Positions 1 through 7,595 of a stretch of 64,000 nucleotides of DNA are shown here, in pieces; positions within the stretch are counted from its first letter, which is position 1, and the number at the start of each line of letters is the position of its first letter. This DNA is from Magnetospirillum sp. UT-4 (lineage in GTDB: Bacteria > Pseudomonadota > Alphaproteobacteria > Rhodospirillales > Magnetospirillaceae), in NCBI RefSeq assembly GCF_902729435.1, contig NZ_CACVCG010000112.1:62001-126000 (forward strand), in the 5' to 3' direction. The position numbers and the translations under genes are program-made. The notes under the pieces were generated by a model. The model worked only from the letters and a program-made list of their open reading frames with translations, had not been told where the DNA came from and ran no database searches.

Positions 1-11
1 GCCTGCGGCGG

Positions 12-26
12 CTCCTCAGGATGAGG
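12..26. repeat. Copy of dispersed CTCCTCAGGATGAGG repeat
   Basis: The 15-mer here recurs exactly at 21913-21927, where it is one arm of a long imperfect inverted repeat between two genes. This copy lies just past the end of the FtrD-like gene and probably belongs to a similar element cut by the window edge. Bases 1-57 hold no gene I can see. Confidence 0.6.
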
Positions 27-57
27 CTACTGATCCGAATGGGAATTCCGCAGCCTG

Positions 58-1383
58 CTACAGCCCGAAGATGGCCGGCCACCAGGCCGCCGCCACCGCC
101 AGGGTGCCGGCCAGGCCGGGGAGCAGGGCGAGCAGGCGCCGCGCCGGGGCCACCGCCTGGCGGCCGAGGATGCGCCAGCCCAGCCACAGGCTCCACGCCA
201 CCCCGAGGGCGAAGAGGGCGCCCTTGGCGGCGCCGGCATGGGCGCCCAGCGGCTGGAACAGCATGCCGCCCAGGCCGACCACCAGCGACACCATGGCGAC
301 CGGGGCGTACTGATACCCCAGCTCGACGAAGCGGGTGCGCAAGCCGGGGCCGGCGATGAAGGCGGCGGCGGCGGTCAGGGACGCCAGCACGGCGGTCAGG
401 GCCGCCATCACCGTCCCCATGACGCCGACGATGAGGGTGAAGTCGAGCCACAGGAAGACCTCGCGCCGCTCGGGATGCACGCTCATCAGCCACCACGGGC
501 CGGCCCGGCCCAGCCAGGCCCAGTCGTGCTCGATGGCGAACAGGCCGAGGGCCTGGCGCAGGTCCTGGTAGTGCGGCAGCACCAGCCACAGGAAGCCGCC
601 CAGGGCGATGCCGGTGCCCAGGAACAGGAACCACACCTCCACCGGGTTGGGATGGTGGGCGCGGATGTCCTCGATCTCGGTGCCGGGGCGGCGCAGGCGC
701 AGCTCGACCGAACCCCTGGCCTCGGGATTGACGCAGCGGAAGCACTGGATGCAGTGGCGGCTTTCCTGCTTCCTCGGCAGGTCGATCATGGTCGGGCAGA
801 TTCCCTTCTCGGTCCAGGAATCGCCGCCGGCGCGCGCCAGCTTGGGGGCGAACTGCACCGCGCCGATGCGCGAGAACACCCCCAGCAACAGGCCGATGGG
901 GCAGGCGTGGCGGCACCACGCCCGCTTGCGCCGGCCATAGAGGAACCCGAGCACGACCGCCGCCAGCATGGTGCCGCCGAACACCTCCAGCGCCGCCTCG
1001 GGGTGGTCGCGCACGCCGACCGTCTGGCCCAGGACGGTGACCACCAGGAAGCTGACGACGGGAGTGCCCTCCCAGCGCAGCCAGCCGGGAATGGGCCGCC
1101 GCGGCCCCCATCTGTTGGCCCATTCGGCCGCCGCCCCCATGGGGCACAGCAGGCCGCACCACGACCGCCCGGTGAAGATCACCGACAGGAACACCAGCGG
1201 GAACCACAGCCCCCACAGGGCGTAAGTGGCGAAGCTGGTCCAATGGCTCAGCGGGGTGGCGTCGCCGGGCGGGTCGGGCAGGAAGACCGGCAGCGCGATG
1301 ACCGCCAGGAACACCACCGCCATGGCGGCCTGCAGCCAGACCAGCCGATGGCGATGGCGGACGAAGAAGGCCTCGAGCCTCAG
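58..1383 (-). CDS. FtrD-like membrane ferredoxin (NapH/FtrD type 4Fe-4S protein)
   Basis: Polytopic inner-membrane protein with cysteine clusters typical of the NapH/FtrD group: CGLLCPMG, CRHACPIG and a ferredoxin-like CIQCFRCVNP. Several hydrophobic segments lie around and after them. In FtrABCD-type iron systems the D subunit passes electrons that support high-affinity iron uptake across the membrane. It is the last gene of a three-gene minus-strand operon after the P19 protein and an FTR1-like protein. The start is uncertain. The natural N-terminus (LRLEAFFVRHRH) begins with CTG at 1383, whose bases overlap the upstream stop as CTGA. The nearest alternatives are GTG at 1425 and ATG at 1326. 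The iron role is inferred from neighbours; the Fe-S motifs are seen directly. Confidence 0.82.
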   Translation of the reverse strand: MRLEAFFVRHRHRLVWLQAAMAVVFLAVIALPVFLPDPPGDATPLSHWTSFATYALWGLWFPLVFLSVIFTGRSWCGLLCPMGAAAEWANRWGPRRPIPGWLRWEGTPVVSFLVVTVLGQTVGVRDHPEAALEVFGGTMLAAVVLGFLYGRRKRAWCRHACPIGLLLGVFSRIGAVQFAPKLARAGGDSWTEKGICPTMIDLPRKQESRHCIQCFRCVNPEARGSVELRLRRPGTEIEDIRAHHPNPVEVWFLFLGTGIALGGFLWLVLPHYQDLRQALGLFAIEHDWAWLGRAGPWWLMSVHPERREVFLWLDFTLIVGVMGTVMAALTAVLASLTAAAAFIAGPGLRTRFVELGYQYAPVAMVSLVVGLGGMLFQPLGAHAGAAKGALFALGVAWSLWLGWRILGRQAVAPARRLLALLPGLAGTLAVAAAWWPAIFGL

Positions 1384-1769
1384 GACCGCGACGCGGCGGC
1401 CTTGCGGCGGCGCAGCGCCAGCCACGCCAGCGCGGCAGCCATCGGCAGCAGCAGCACCATCTGTGCGGCCACGCTCTCCAGCGTGGGAAACAACCCCAGC
1501 CATTCGACCCTCGGCATCCAGTCAAGAGGTGTGATGGAAACCAGGCGGCCCTCCTGCAGCTCCAGCATGCCCTTGCCGGCGAAGCTGACGGCGAGGAAGA
1601 ACAGCAGCGCCGCGGTGCCCGGGAAGACCAGCCCCAGCGGCAGGCGGAACGACAGCACGCGCATGGCGGAATAAAGCACCGCCATGGCCGATGCCCCGCT
1701 GAAGGCCAGCGCCCAGGCGACGCCGTACCACACCACCCGGACCTTGTCGGCCTGGCCGGCGCGCACCAT
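1380..1769 (-). CDS. Short FTR1-like iron permease (C-terminal part only)
   Basis: 129-residue membrane protein with three or four hydrophobic segments. The stretch LLFFLAVSFAGKGMLELQEG, then a LFPTLES motif, resembles the last third of FTR1-family Fe permeases, where a segment ending in G.G..ELQE precedes a YPTLE loop. FTR1 proteins are normally about 270 residues or more and carry two RExxE motifs in their N-terminal half. No such motif and no N-terminal half exist here: the ATG at 1769 lies 1 bp after the P19 stop. It is either an N-terminally deleted permease or a small FTR1-derived subunit. It lies between P19 and the ferredoxin, where the permease is expected. Confidence 0.6.
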   Translation of the reverse strand: MVRAGQADKVRVVWYGVAWALAFSGASAMAVLYSAMRVLSFRLPLGLVFPGTAALLFFLAVSFAGKGMLELQEGRLVSITPLDWMPRVEWLGLFPTLESVAAQMVLLLPMAAALAWLALRRRKAAASRS

Positions 1770-1770
1770 C

Positions 1771-2346
1771 CTAATACCCGCCCTTCTTGCCGGCGCTGCC
1801 GACATAGGCGAAGTCCCATTCGACGGTGAAGGGAGCCCACCACTTGCCGACGCCGGTCTCCTTGTCGGTGTGGCGCAGGAAGCCGTGGGCGGCCGGCGCG
1901 ATGCGGTAGGCGACGTGGTACTTGCCGGCGCCGTCCATCTTGACGTTGTCGCCGTAATGCGGCCCGTCCGAGGCCACCATGGGCACCAGCCTGCCTTCCT
2001 TCTTCCACGACGTCCCCGGCTTGGTCAGCACGTAGGTGACGTCGAGGTAGGGGATCCACTCGCCTTCGCCGAAGCCGTTGTTGTTGCCCTTGATGCCCTT
2101 GATGTCGGCCTCGATGTGGATGTCGGCGTGGTCATGGTGGGCCATGTGCGGCTCCATGGTCACCGCCTGCAGGTAGACGCCGGCGATTTCCATGCCGTTC
2201 TTTTCCACCGGCTCGCCGATGGGCAGCTCGGCGGCCAGGGCCGGAATCGCGATCAGGGCCGGAATCGCGATCAGGGCCGGAATCGCGATCAGGGCCGGAA
2301 TCGCGATCAGGGCGGCCATGGCCGCGGCGGACAGGATGCTCTTCAT
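1771..2346 (-). CDS. P19/Tp34-family periplasmic iron-binding protein
   Basis: 191 residues. The mature part contains GMEIAGVYLQAVTMEPHM followed by HHDHADIHIEADIKG and ends in FTVEWDFAYV. This is the pattern of P19/FtrA-like periplasmic proteins, which bind iron and copper through Met and His and hand iron to an FTR1 permease. The signal peptide is odd: after MKSILSAAAMAA it carries four exact copies of LIAIPA before ALAAE. With one copy it would be a normal peptide of about 23 residues; here it is about 41. First gene of the operon; an extended Fur-box-like sequence lies about 115 bp upstream. Family call firm; iron specificity inferred from family and operon. Confidence 0.88.
   Translation of the reverse strand: MKSILSAAAMAALIAIPALIAIPALIAIPALIAIPALAAELPIGEPVEKNGMEIAGVYLQAVTMEPHMAHHDHADIHIEADIKGIKGNNNGFGEGEWIPYLDVTYVLTKPGTSWKKEGRLVPMVASDGPHYGDNVKMDGAGKYHVAYRIAPAAHGFLRHTDKETGVGKWWAPFTVEWDFAYVGSAGKKGGY
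2240..2311. repeat. Four perfect 18-bp tandem repeats in a signal peptide
   Basis: The unit GCCGGAATCGCGATCAGG occurs four times without a mismatch (2240-2257, 2258-2275, 2276-2293, 2294-2311). Each encodes six residues (LIAIPA) of the P19 signal peptide on the minus strand, so copy-number change would lengthen or shorten its hydrophobic core in frame. Confidence 0.95.
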
Positions 2347-2458
2347 TCGTGGTCCCCTTCGGTGAGGATGCGAACGAGAGGCGTTCGCATGTTGTATTTC
2401 CGGTCGTGCCTTGCGGAACGTCGTTCCAGGAAAGCGATACCAGCCCCAAACCGAATAT

Positions 2459-2477
2459 GCAAATGCAAATCGTTATC
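2459..2477. promoter_or_regulatory. Fur-box-like operator ahead of the P19 operon
   Basis: GCAAATGCAAATCGTTATC matches 14 of 19 positions of the classical Fur consensus GATAATGATAATCATTATC. It lies in an AT-rich patch between the P19 operon and the divergent histidine kinase gene, where an iron-responsive repressor would act on the iron operon. Binding by Fur or another alphaproteobacterial iron regulator is inferred. Confidence 0.5.
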
Positions 2478-2582
2478 ATATTGGTATTGGACCCATGCAG
2501 GCCGGCGCCCATCTCCGGGTTGATCCCCGGCGACGCTCGTGTAGGCTGGAAGCGGGATGTGACAGGCTGTGGAGGGGTGGCT

Positions 2583-3821
2583 TTGGCGTCGGAGATGTTG
2601 GTCCCGATCCCGGCCGATGACGAGAACCGGCTGGCGGCGCTGCGGCGCTACGCCATCCTCGACACGCCGCCCGAGGCGGTGTTCGACGGCATCGTCGCGC
2701 TGCTGCGCGACCTGCTCGATACCCCCATCGTCACCGTTTCGCTGGTCGACCGCGAGCGCCAGTGGTTCAAGGCCCGCCTGGGCACCGAAACCACCGAGAC
2801 GCCGCGCTCCATCGCCTTCTGTGCCCATGCCATCATGGGCGAGGAGGTGATGGAGATCGAGGACGCCGCCGCCGATCCCCGCTTCGCGTGCAGCCCGCTG
2901 GTGGTGGACGGCCCAAGGGTGCGCTATTACGTCGGCGCGCCGCTGCTCACGCCCGACGGCTATGCGCTGGGCACGCTGTGCGCCTACGACCTCAAGCCAC
3001 GCCGCCTGAGCGAGGCGCAGCGGCGCCATCTCGTCCTGCTCGCCGCCACCGTGATGAACGAGCTGGAGCTGCGGCGCACCGCCCACGAGCTCGCCGCCGC
3101 GCTGGCCGAGGCCGAGCGGGTCAACGTTCTGCGCTCGCAATTGCTGGCGGCGGTCAGCCATGACCTGCGCTCGCCCCTGCATGCCGTGCTGGGATACTCG
3201 GAACTGCTGCTGCAGCCGGCCGGCGATGCCGACCAGCGCCGGCAATGGGCCGAGGCCATCGACGCGGTCGGCCGCCAGATGTTGTGGCAGGTGGACGACC
3301 TGCTCGACATGGCGGCGGTGGAGGCCGGGCACTTCAGCGTCGAACTGGGTCCGGTGCCGCTGGCGGCGTCGGTCGAGGCGGCGTCGCGTCTGGTTGTTCA
3401 GCGCGTCGAACAGGCCGGCATCACCTTCGAAACGCGCCTTGCCGAGGGCTTGGCGCCGGTCCTGGCCGATGGGCGCCGGCTCACCCAGGTGCTGGCCAAC
3501 CTGCTCGACAACGCGGTGAAGTTCACGCCGGCCGGCGGGCGGGTGACGGTTTCGGCTTCCCGCGACGGCGCGGTGGTGGTGGTCGAGGTGGCCGATACCG
3601 GAATCGGCATCGCGCCCGCCGACCTGCCGCGCGTGCTGGAGCCCTACGGCCAGGCGCGCCCGGGCGTGGCGCAGCGGGGAACCGGCCTCGGCCTGCCCCT
3701 GGCCAAGGCCATGACCGAGGCCCAGGGCGGCACCTTCTCCATCGTCAGCACGCCGGGCGAGGGCACCCGGGTGCGGTTGGCCCTGCCCACCGATTCACAA
3801 TCCGTTTTGGCGCCTCTCTAG
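2583..3821 (+). CDS. GAF-domain sensor histidine kinase
   Basis: About 412 residues, soluble, no membrane segment. Order: an N-terminal GAF domain (ADDENRLAALRRYAILDTPPE opens a common GAF type; roughly residues 20-160), a HisKA dimerisation helix with phospho-acceptor motif SHDLRSP (His near residue 193), and a HATPase domain with the N-box NLLDNAVKF, DTGIGI and a GTGLGLPLAK G-box. Start: GGAGG at 2571-2575 fits TTG at 2583; ATG at 2595 is the alternative. Transcribed away from the P19 operon; no response regulator is adjacent. The signal sensed is unknown. Confidence 0.85.
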   Translation: MASEMLVPIPADDENRLAALRRYAILDTPPEAVFDGIVALLRDLLDTPIVTVSLVDRERQWFKARLGTETTETPRSIAFCAHAIMGEEVMEIEDAAADPRFACSPLVVDGPRVRYYVGAPLLTPDGYALGTLCAYDLKPRRLSEAQRRHLVLLAATVMNELELRRTAHELAAALAEAERVNVLRSQLLAAVSHDLRSPLHAVLGYSELLLQPAGDADQRRQWAEAIDAVGRQMLWQVDDLLDMAAVEAGHFSVELGPVPLAASVEAASRLVVQRVEQAGITFETRLAEGLAPVLADGRRLTQVLANLLDNAVKFTPAGGRVTVSASRDGAVVVVEVADTGIGIAPADLPRVLEPYGQARPGVAQRGTGLGLPLAKAMTEAQGGTFSIVSTPGEGTRVRLALPTDSQSVLAPL

Positions 3822-4092
3822 GAATATTCTTGTTATTCTTCAAGGGTATATTCGGACTTTTGTAGGCTTGAATCATTGAAAGGAAGCCCCCGTCAGGCGT
3901 CGTCTCGACACGGCGCGAGCGGAGTTCCGAGCCTCGGAGCGAGCCCGCTCCGGCCCGCCACCAAGGACGAGGCCGATTGCTTCTTCTTCAAGGTGCCGCC
4001 CCTGCCGCCATCGACCGACGCCACCCCGGAGCCGCAACCCTTCAACTGATCTGAGCGGCCAGGACCCGGGCCGGGCGGCAGCGATGCCGCCC
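3822..4092. other. Non-coding stretch with a possible gene-end remnant
   Basis: About 270 bp between the kinase and DUF3501. Near 3957-4049 on the plus strand one frame reads ATKDEADCFFFKVPP and continues with Pro/Thr codons to a stop at 4047-4049, which resembles a protein C-terminus, but no credible start or upstream domain is left. It may be the tail of a deleted gene. No terminator or RNA gene was recognised. Confidence 0.3.
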
Positions 4093-4680
4093 CTACAAAT
4101 CCCCCGCCAGTTCGGCCCGGGTCGCCTCGGGCATCACCGCCATGTGGCCGTAGGCGGGATGGGCGACCGACACCATCACCCGGGCGCCGGGGCGGCGGAA
4201 GCGGTCGGCCAGGGCCGGGCCGAGGCGGAAATGCAGGAAGTGCAGCGCCGAGGTCTTGCCCTCGGCCGTGGTGCGATCGACCTCGGTCTCCCACGCGGCC
4301 GGCACCGTTTCGCCCTCCACCACCAGGCTCACCGTCTCCTCGATGCCGCCCAGCCGGGCCAGGGCGCGCGCCCGCATGACCGGATCGGGATATTCCAGCA
4401 TGAAGGTGGCGACCAGCTCGTCGCCCTTGGGCACCAGCGGGTCGTAGGCGGCGATCTCGTCCTCCAGCTGCGCCGGGCCGCCGCCCTCGGCGTTCAGCAT
4501 TTCCTGGATCTGGTAGAGCATGGTGGCGTAGCTCTCGAAGTACAGGGTGGCGTTGGGCCCCACCGCCATGCGCCGGCGCTCCTTCACCGCCATCATCTCG
4601 GCCCGGCGCTGCTTGCGCTGGGAGCGGTAGGCGGCGACGTCGAGGATGTCGGCGCGGTCGATGCTGCGTTTGCTGGTCAT
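4093..4680 (-). CDS. DUF3501 family protein
   Basis: 195 residues, soluble. It matches the DUF3501 family I know from gene neighbourhoods with rubrerythrin and a CCG-type Fe-S oxidoreductase; the recognisable part is RRRMAVGPNATLYFESYATM followed by a Q..EML.AEG helix. Biochemical function is unknown. Third gene of the rubrerythrin - oxidoreductase - DUF3501 operon, 11 bp after the oxidoreductase stop. The fixed order with oxidative-stress genes suggests a role in peroxide detoxification or Fe-S chemistry, but this is inference. Confidence 0.82.
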   Translation of the reverse strand: MTSKRSIDRADILDVAAYRSQRKQRRAEMMAVKERRRMAVGPNATLYFESYATMLYQIQEMLNAEGGGPAQLEDEIAAYDPLVPKGDELVATFMLEYPDPVMRARALARLGGIEETVSLVVEGETVPAAWETEVDRTTAEGKTSALHFLHFRLGPALADRFRRPGARVMVSVAHPAYGHMAVMPEATRAELAGDL

Positions 4681-4691
4681 GTCCGCCTCCC

Positions 4692-6038
4692 TTACAGACC
4701 GTAGGCGTGGGCGAGAAGCTGGATCGGGTGCTGGAAGGCCCGGATGGCCGAGGTGTCCGCCTGCTCCCCCGCCATGCCCTGGAGGATGTGCTCGCGGGCC
4801 AGCGGGCATTCCGAGACCACGTAGGGCGAGCCCAGCTTGGCCGCCTGGCGGGCCACCGGCTTGCCGACCTTGAGGCCGATGTCGAACCACTCGCGCTTGA
4901 TCCCCCACGAGCCGCCATGGCCGGAGCAGCGCTCGATCACCTCGACCTTGGTGTCGGGGATCAGCCCCAGCATCTGCGCCGCCTTGCGCCCCATGTTCTG
5001 GGCCCGGGCGTGGCAGGCGAGGTGGATGGTGACCGGCCCCTCCAGCGGTTTCAATCCCTCGGCCAGGCCCTCGCGCGCCGCCATGTCCATGACGTATTCC
5101 GGAATGTCGAAGGTGGCCCGGGCCAGCTTCGCCACAACCTCGTCGCCGGGCACGATCAGCGGCCATTCGAATTTCAGCATCAGGGCGCAGGACGGCACCA
5201 GGGCGACCACGTCGTAGCCCTTGTCGATCCACGGAACCAGCGCCGCCGCCACCGCCTTGGCCTTGTCGGCGACGCGGGCGAAGTCGCCGTGCTCCAGTTG
5301 CGGCATGCCGCAGCATTCGGGATAGACCAGCTCGGTCTCGACGCCGTTGCGGGCGAGCACGGCGCGCGCCGCCATGCCGATGGCCGGATTGTTGTAATTG
5401 GCGAAGCAGGTGGCGTAGAGCACCGCCTTGCGCCCGTGCGCCGGGGCCGCCTTGTTCACCTCGGGCGGCTCGGCCGCCGCCTGCTCGACCAGGGTGCGGC
5501 GGGCGTATTCGGGCAGCGCGGCCTCCTTGTGGATGCCGGCTACCGCCTGCATCAGCGGCCGGGTCAGGGAATTGCCCCGCCGCGTCGCCCAATTGGCGAC
5601 GCCCGAGGCCACGCCGCAGCCCAGCCGGCCGTTGCGGTCGGTCTCGGTGAGCTGGCGATCGACCAGCCCGACCTCGCCCCGCTTCGCCTGGTAGGCCCGG
5701 TAGCGCAGGATCAGGTGCGGCACATCCAGGTTGAACTGGTGCGGCGGCACATAGGGGCACTTGGTCATGAAGCACATGTCGCACAGGGTGCAGGCGTCGG
5801 TGACCTCGGCGAAGCGCTCGGACTTGACGCCGGCCAGCTCGGCGTCGCCCGCCGCGTCGATCATGTCGAACAGGCGGGGAAAGCTTTCGCACAGGTTGAA
5901 GCAGCGGCGGCAGCCGTGGCAGATCTCGAACACCCGGCGCATCTCGGCATCGAGCTTCACGGGGTCGAGGAAATCGGGATTGCGCCAGTCCACCGGATGG
6001 CGGGTCGGGGCGTCGAGGCTTCCTTCACGCATGGCCAA
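4692..6038 (-). CDS. GlpC/HdrD-like Fe-S oxidoreductase
   Basis: 448 residues. Two 4Fe-4S clusters are visible near the N-terminus, CHGCRRCFNLCES and CTLCDMCFMTKCP. Downstream is a cysteine-rich CCG domain (YPECCGMP, then HLACHARAQNMG and ERCSGHGGSWG) as in heterodisulfide-reductase subunit B and GlpC. Such proteins shuttle electrons between Fe-S partners or quinones and a redox substrate. Between rubrerythrin and DUF3501 in one operon, it is a plausible electron donor to rubrerythrin, which here lacks its own rubredoxin domain. Partner assignment is inferred. Confidence 0.88.
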   Translation of the reverse strand: MAMREGSLDAPTRHPVDWRNPDFLDPVKLDAEMRRVFEICHGCRRCFNLCESFPRLFDMIDAAGDAELAGVKSERFAEVTDACTLCDMCFMTKCPYVPPHQFNLDVPHLILRYRAYQAKRGEVGLVDRQLTETDRNGRLGCGVASGVANWATRRGNSLTRPLMQAVAGIHKEAALPEYARRTLVEQAAAEPPEVNKAAPAHGRKAVLYATCFANYNNPAIGMAARAVLARNGVETELVYPECCGMPQLEHGDFARVADKAKAVAAALVPWIDKGYDVVALVPSCALMLKFEWPLIVPGDEVVAKLARATFDIPEYVMDMAAREGLAEGLKPLEGPVTIHLACHARAQNMGRKAAQMLGLIPDTKVEVIERCSGHGGSWGIKREWFDIGLKVGKPVARQAAKLGSPYVVSECPLAREHILQGMAGEQADTSAIRAFQHPIQLLAHAYGL

Positions 6039-6098
6039 AGACCCCTGCTGGTCCTCGTCCCCCCCGGGATCGCCCCGGGGGATGACGAGGAAGGGAAC

Positions 6099-6515
6099 CT
6101 AGAGCTCGCCCAGCGCCCGCTGGAACCGGCCGGCATGGGACTTCTCGGCCCGCGCCAGGGTTTCGAACCAGTCGGCGATCTCGTCGAAGCCTTCGTCGCG
6201 GGCGGTCTTGGCCATGCCGGGATACATGTCGGTGTATTCGTGGGTCTCGCCGGCGATGGACGCCGCAAGGTTCTCCTTGGTGGCGCCGATGGGCAGGCCG
6301 CTGGCGGGGTCGCCGCATTCCTCGAGGTATTCGAGGTGGCCGTGGGCGTGTCCGGTCTCCCCTTCGGCGGTGGAGCGGAATACTGCCGCCACGTCGGGAA
6401 GGCCTTCGACGTCGGCCTTCTGGGCGAAATACAGATAGCGGCGGTTGGCCTGCGATTCGCCGGCGAACGCCGCCTTGAGATTCTCTTCGGTTCTGGAACC
6501 CTTCAATCCGGCCAT
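6099..6515 (-). CDS. Rubrerythrin (diiron domain only)
   Basis: 138 residues forming only the ferritin-like four-helix domain. The helices carry the diiron ligands in [47 protein letters not shown] and [19 protein letters not shown]. Classical rubrerythrins add a C-terminal rubredoxin domain; this one ends without it. It should reduce H2O2 to water using an external donor. Start at ATG 6515 with a strong AGGAGG just upstream. First gene of the operon, divergent from oxyR, so peroxide control is likely. Confidence 0.92.
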   Translation of the reverse strand: MAGLKGSRTEENLKAAFAGESQANRRYLYFAQKADVEGLPDVAAVFRSTAEGETGHAHGHLEYLEECGDPASGLPIGATKENLAASIAGETHEYTDMYPGMAKTARDEGFDEIADWFETLARAEKSHAGRFQRALGEL

Positions 6516-6626
6516 GACGGTCCTCCTCTTGAAGCTGCCCCAATGCAAGGCCCTAGGATCGTAGACGGCTCTCGGCTATCGTTTCCAACGGGATGTTTCG
6601 ATGGTTTTCAACGGCGGAGCCGATAC

Positions 6627-7541
6627 ATGGCCGTGCCCACCCTGCGCCAGCTGCGCTACCTGGTCACCCTGTGCGAGACCCGGAACTTCAGCCGCGCCGC
6701 CGAGCAATGCCACGTCACCCAGTCGACGCTGAGCGGCGGCATCCAGGATCTCGAGGGATTGGTGGGGTTCCAGCTGTTCGAGCGCGGCCACCGCCGGGTC
6801 ATCGCCACCCCGGCGGCGCTGGATCTGGCCGAGCGGGCGCGGCGCATCCTGGCCGAGACCGAGGGCTTCGTCGAAGCCGCCGCCGCCCATGCGGATGAAT
6901 CCTTCGCCCCCGTCCGGCTGGGGCTGATTCCCACCATCGGGCCGTTCCTGCTGCCGCAATTGCTGGCCGCCATCCGTCCGGCCCATCCGCGGCTCAAGCT
7001 GGTGCTGCGCGAGGACCACAGCGCGCGGCTGCTGGAGCGGCTGGCGGCCGGCGACCTGGATGCGGTGGTGCTGGCCTTTCCCTACGACTGCCCCGGCACC
7101 GAGACCCGGCTATTCGTGGCCGATCCGTTCTGGGTCGCGCTGCCGCCCGGCCATCCGTTGGCGGCGAAGGATTCCGTCACTCCCGCCGACATCGCCGCCG
7201 AGCGGCTGCTGCTGCTGGAGGACGGCCATTGCCTGCGCGAGCACGTGCTCGATGCCTGCGCCTTGGGCGAGCCGGCCGAGGGCATCCAGGGCACCAGCCT
7301 CTACACCCTGCTGCAAATGGTCGCCGACGGGCTGGGGGTGACGGTGGTTCCCGACATGGCCCGCGACAGCCCCATGCTGGCCGGCCTCGACGTGGTCTAC
7401 CGGCCACTGCCGCCCGAGGTCCCGGCGCGGCGTATCGGCCTGGTGTGGCGGCCCAGCTCGGGGCGAAAGGGGCTGTTCCGGGACTTGGCGGAGCTGTGCG
7501 AAAAGGCGCTGGGGAATAAAGGGGGGGCACTCTCCCCTTGA
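6627..7541 (+). CDS. oxyR: LysR-family peroxide sensor OxyR
   Basis: 304 residues. The N-terminal LysR helix-turn-helix (TLRQLRYLVTLCETRNFSRAAEQCHVTQSTLS) is followed by a substrate-domain fold. The redox pair is present: EDGHCLREHVLDAC places Cys202 and Cys211 nine apart, the spacing of Cys199 and Cys208 in E. coli OxyR, with the same EDGHCLR context. Oxidation to the disulfide should activate transcription. It is divergent from the rubrerythrin operon across 111 bp, so it probably regulates that operon and itself. Confidence 0.93.
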   Translation: MAVPTLRQLRYLVTLCETRNFSRAAEQCHVTQSTLSGGIQDLEGLVGFQLFERGHRRVIATPAALDLAERARRILAETEGFVEAAAAHADESFAPVRLGLIPTIGPFLLPQLLAAIRPAHPRLKLVLREDHSARLLERLAAGDLDAVVLAFPYDCPGTETRLFVADPFWVALPPGHPLAAKDSVTPADIAAERLLLLEDGHCLREHVLDACALGEPAEGIQGTSLYTLLQMVADGLGVTVVPDMARDSPMLAGLDVVYRPLPPEVPARRIGLVWRPSSGRKGLFRDLAELCEKALGNKGGALSP

Positions 7542-7566
7542 CATAATATGCGAATCACTCTTAATT
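7538..7566 (+). promoter_or_regulatory. Predicted sigma-70 promoter with a dyad
   Basis: TTGACA at 7538-7543 and TTAATT at 7561-7566 are separated by 17 bp, ahead of the ArsR-type gene. The interval holds an imperfect dyad, TGCGAAT...AATTGCA, overlapping the -10, a natural site for autorepression. Unverified. Confidence 0.5.
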
Positions 7567-7595
7567 GCAGCGACAGCGCAGCAATGGAGGTTCGC

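Noticed and set aside
2240-2311. Tandem 18-bp repeats considered as replication-origin iterons
   Set aside because: They are inside the P19 coding sequence, in frame, with no AT-rich region or initiator gene adjacent.
4707-6600. Very long open frame on the plus strand running into oxyR
   Set aside because: It lies antisense to the well-supported oxidoreductase and rubrerythrin genes and shows no domain. Only its last 304 codons (from ATG 6627) are real. Long antisense frames are expected at this GC content.
6516-6626. OxyR operator between rubrerythrin and oxyR
   Set aside because: Only partial ATAG/CTAT elements with poor spacing were found, too weak to mark a site.
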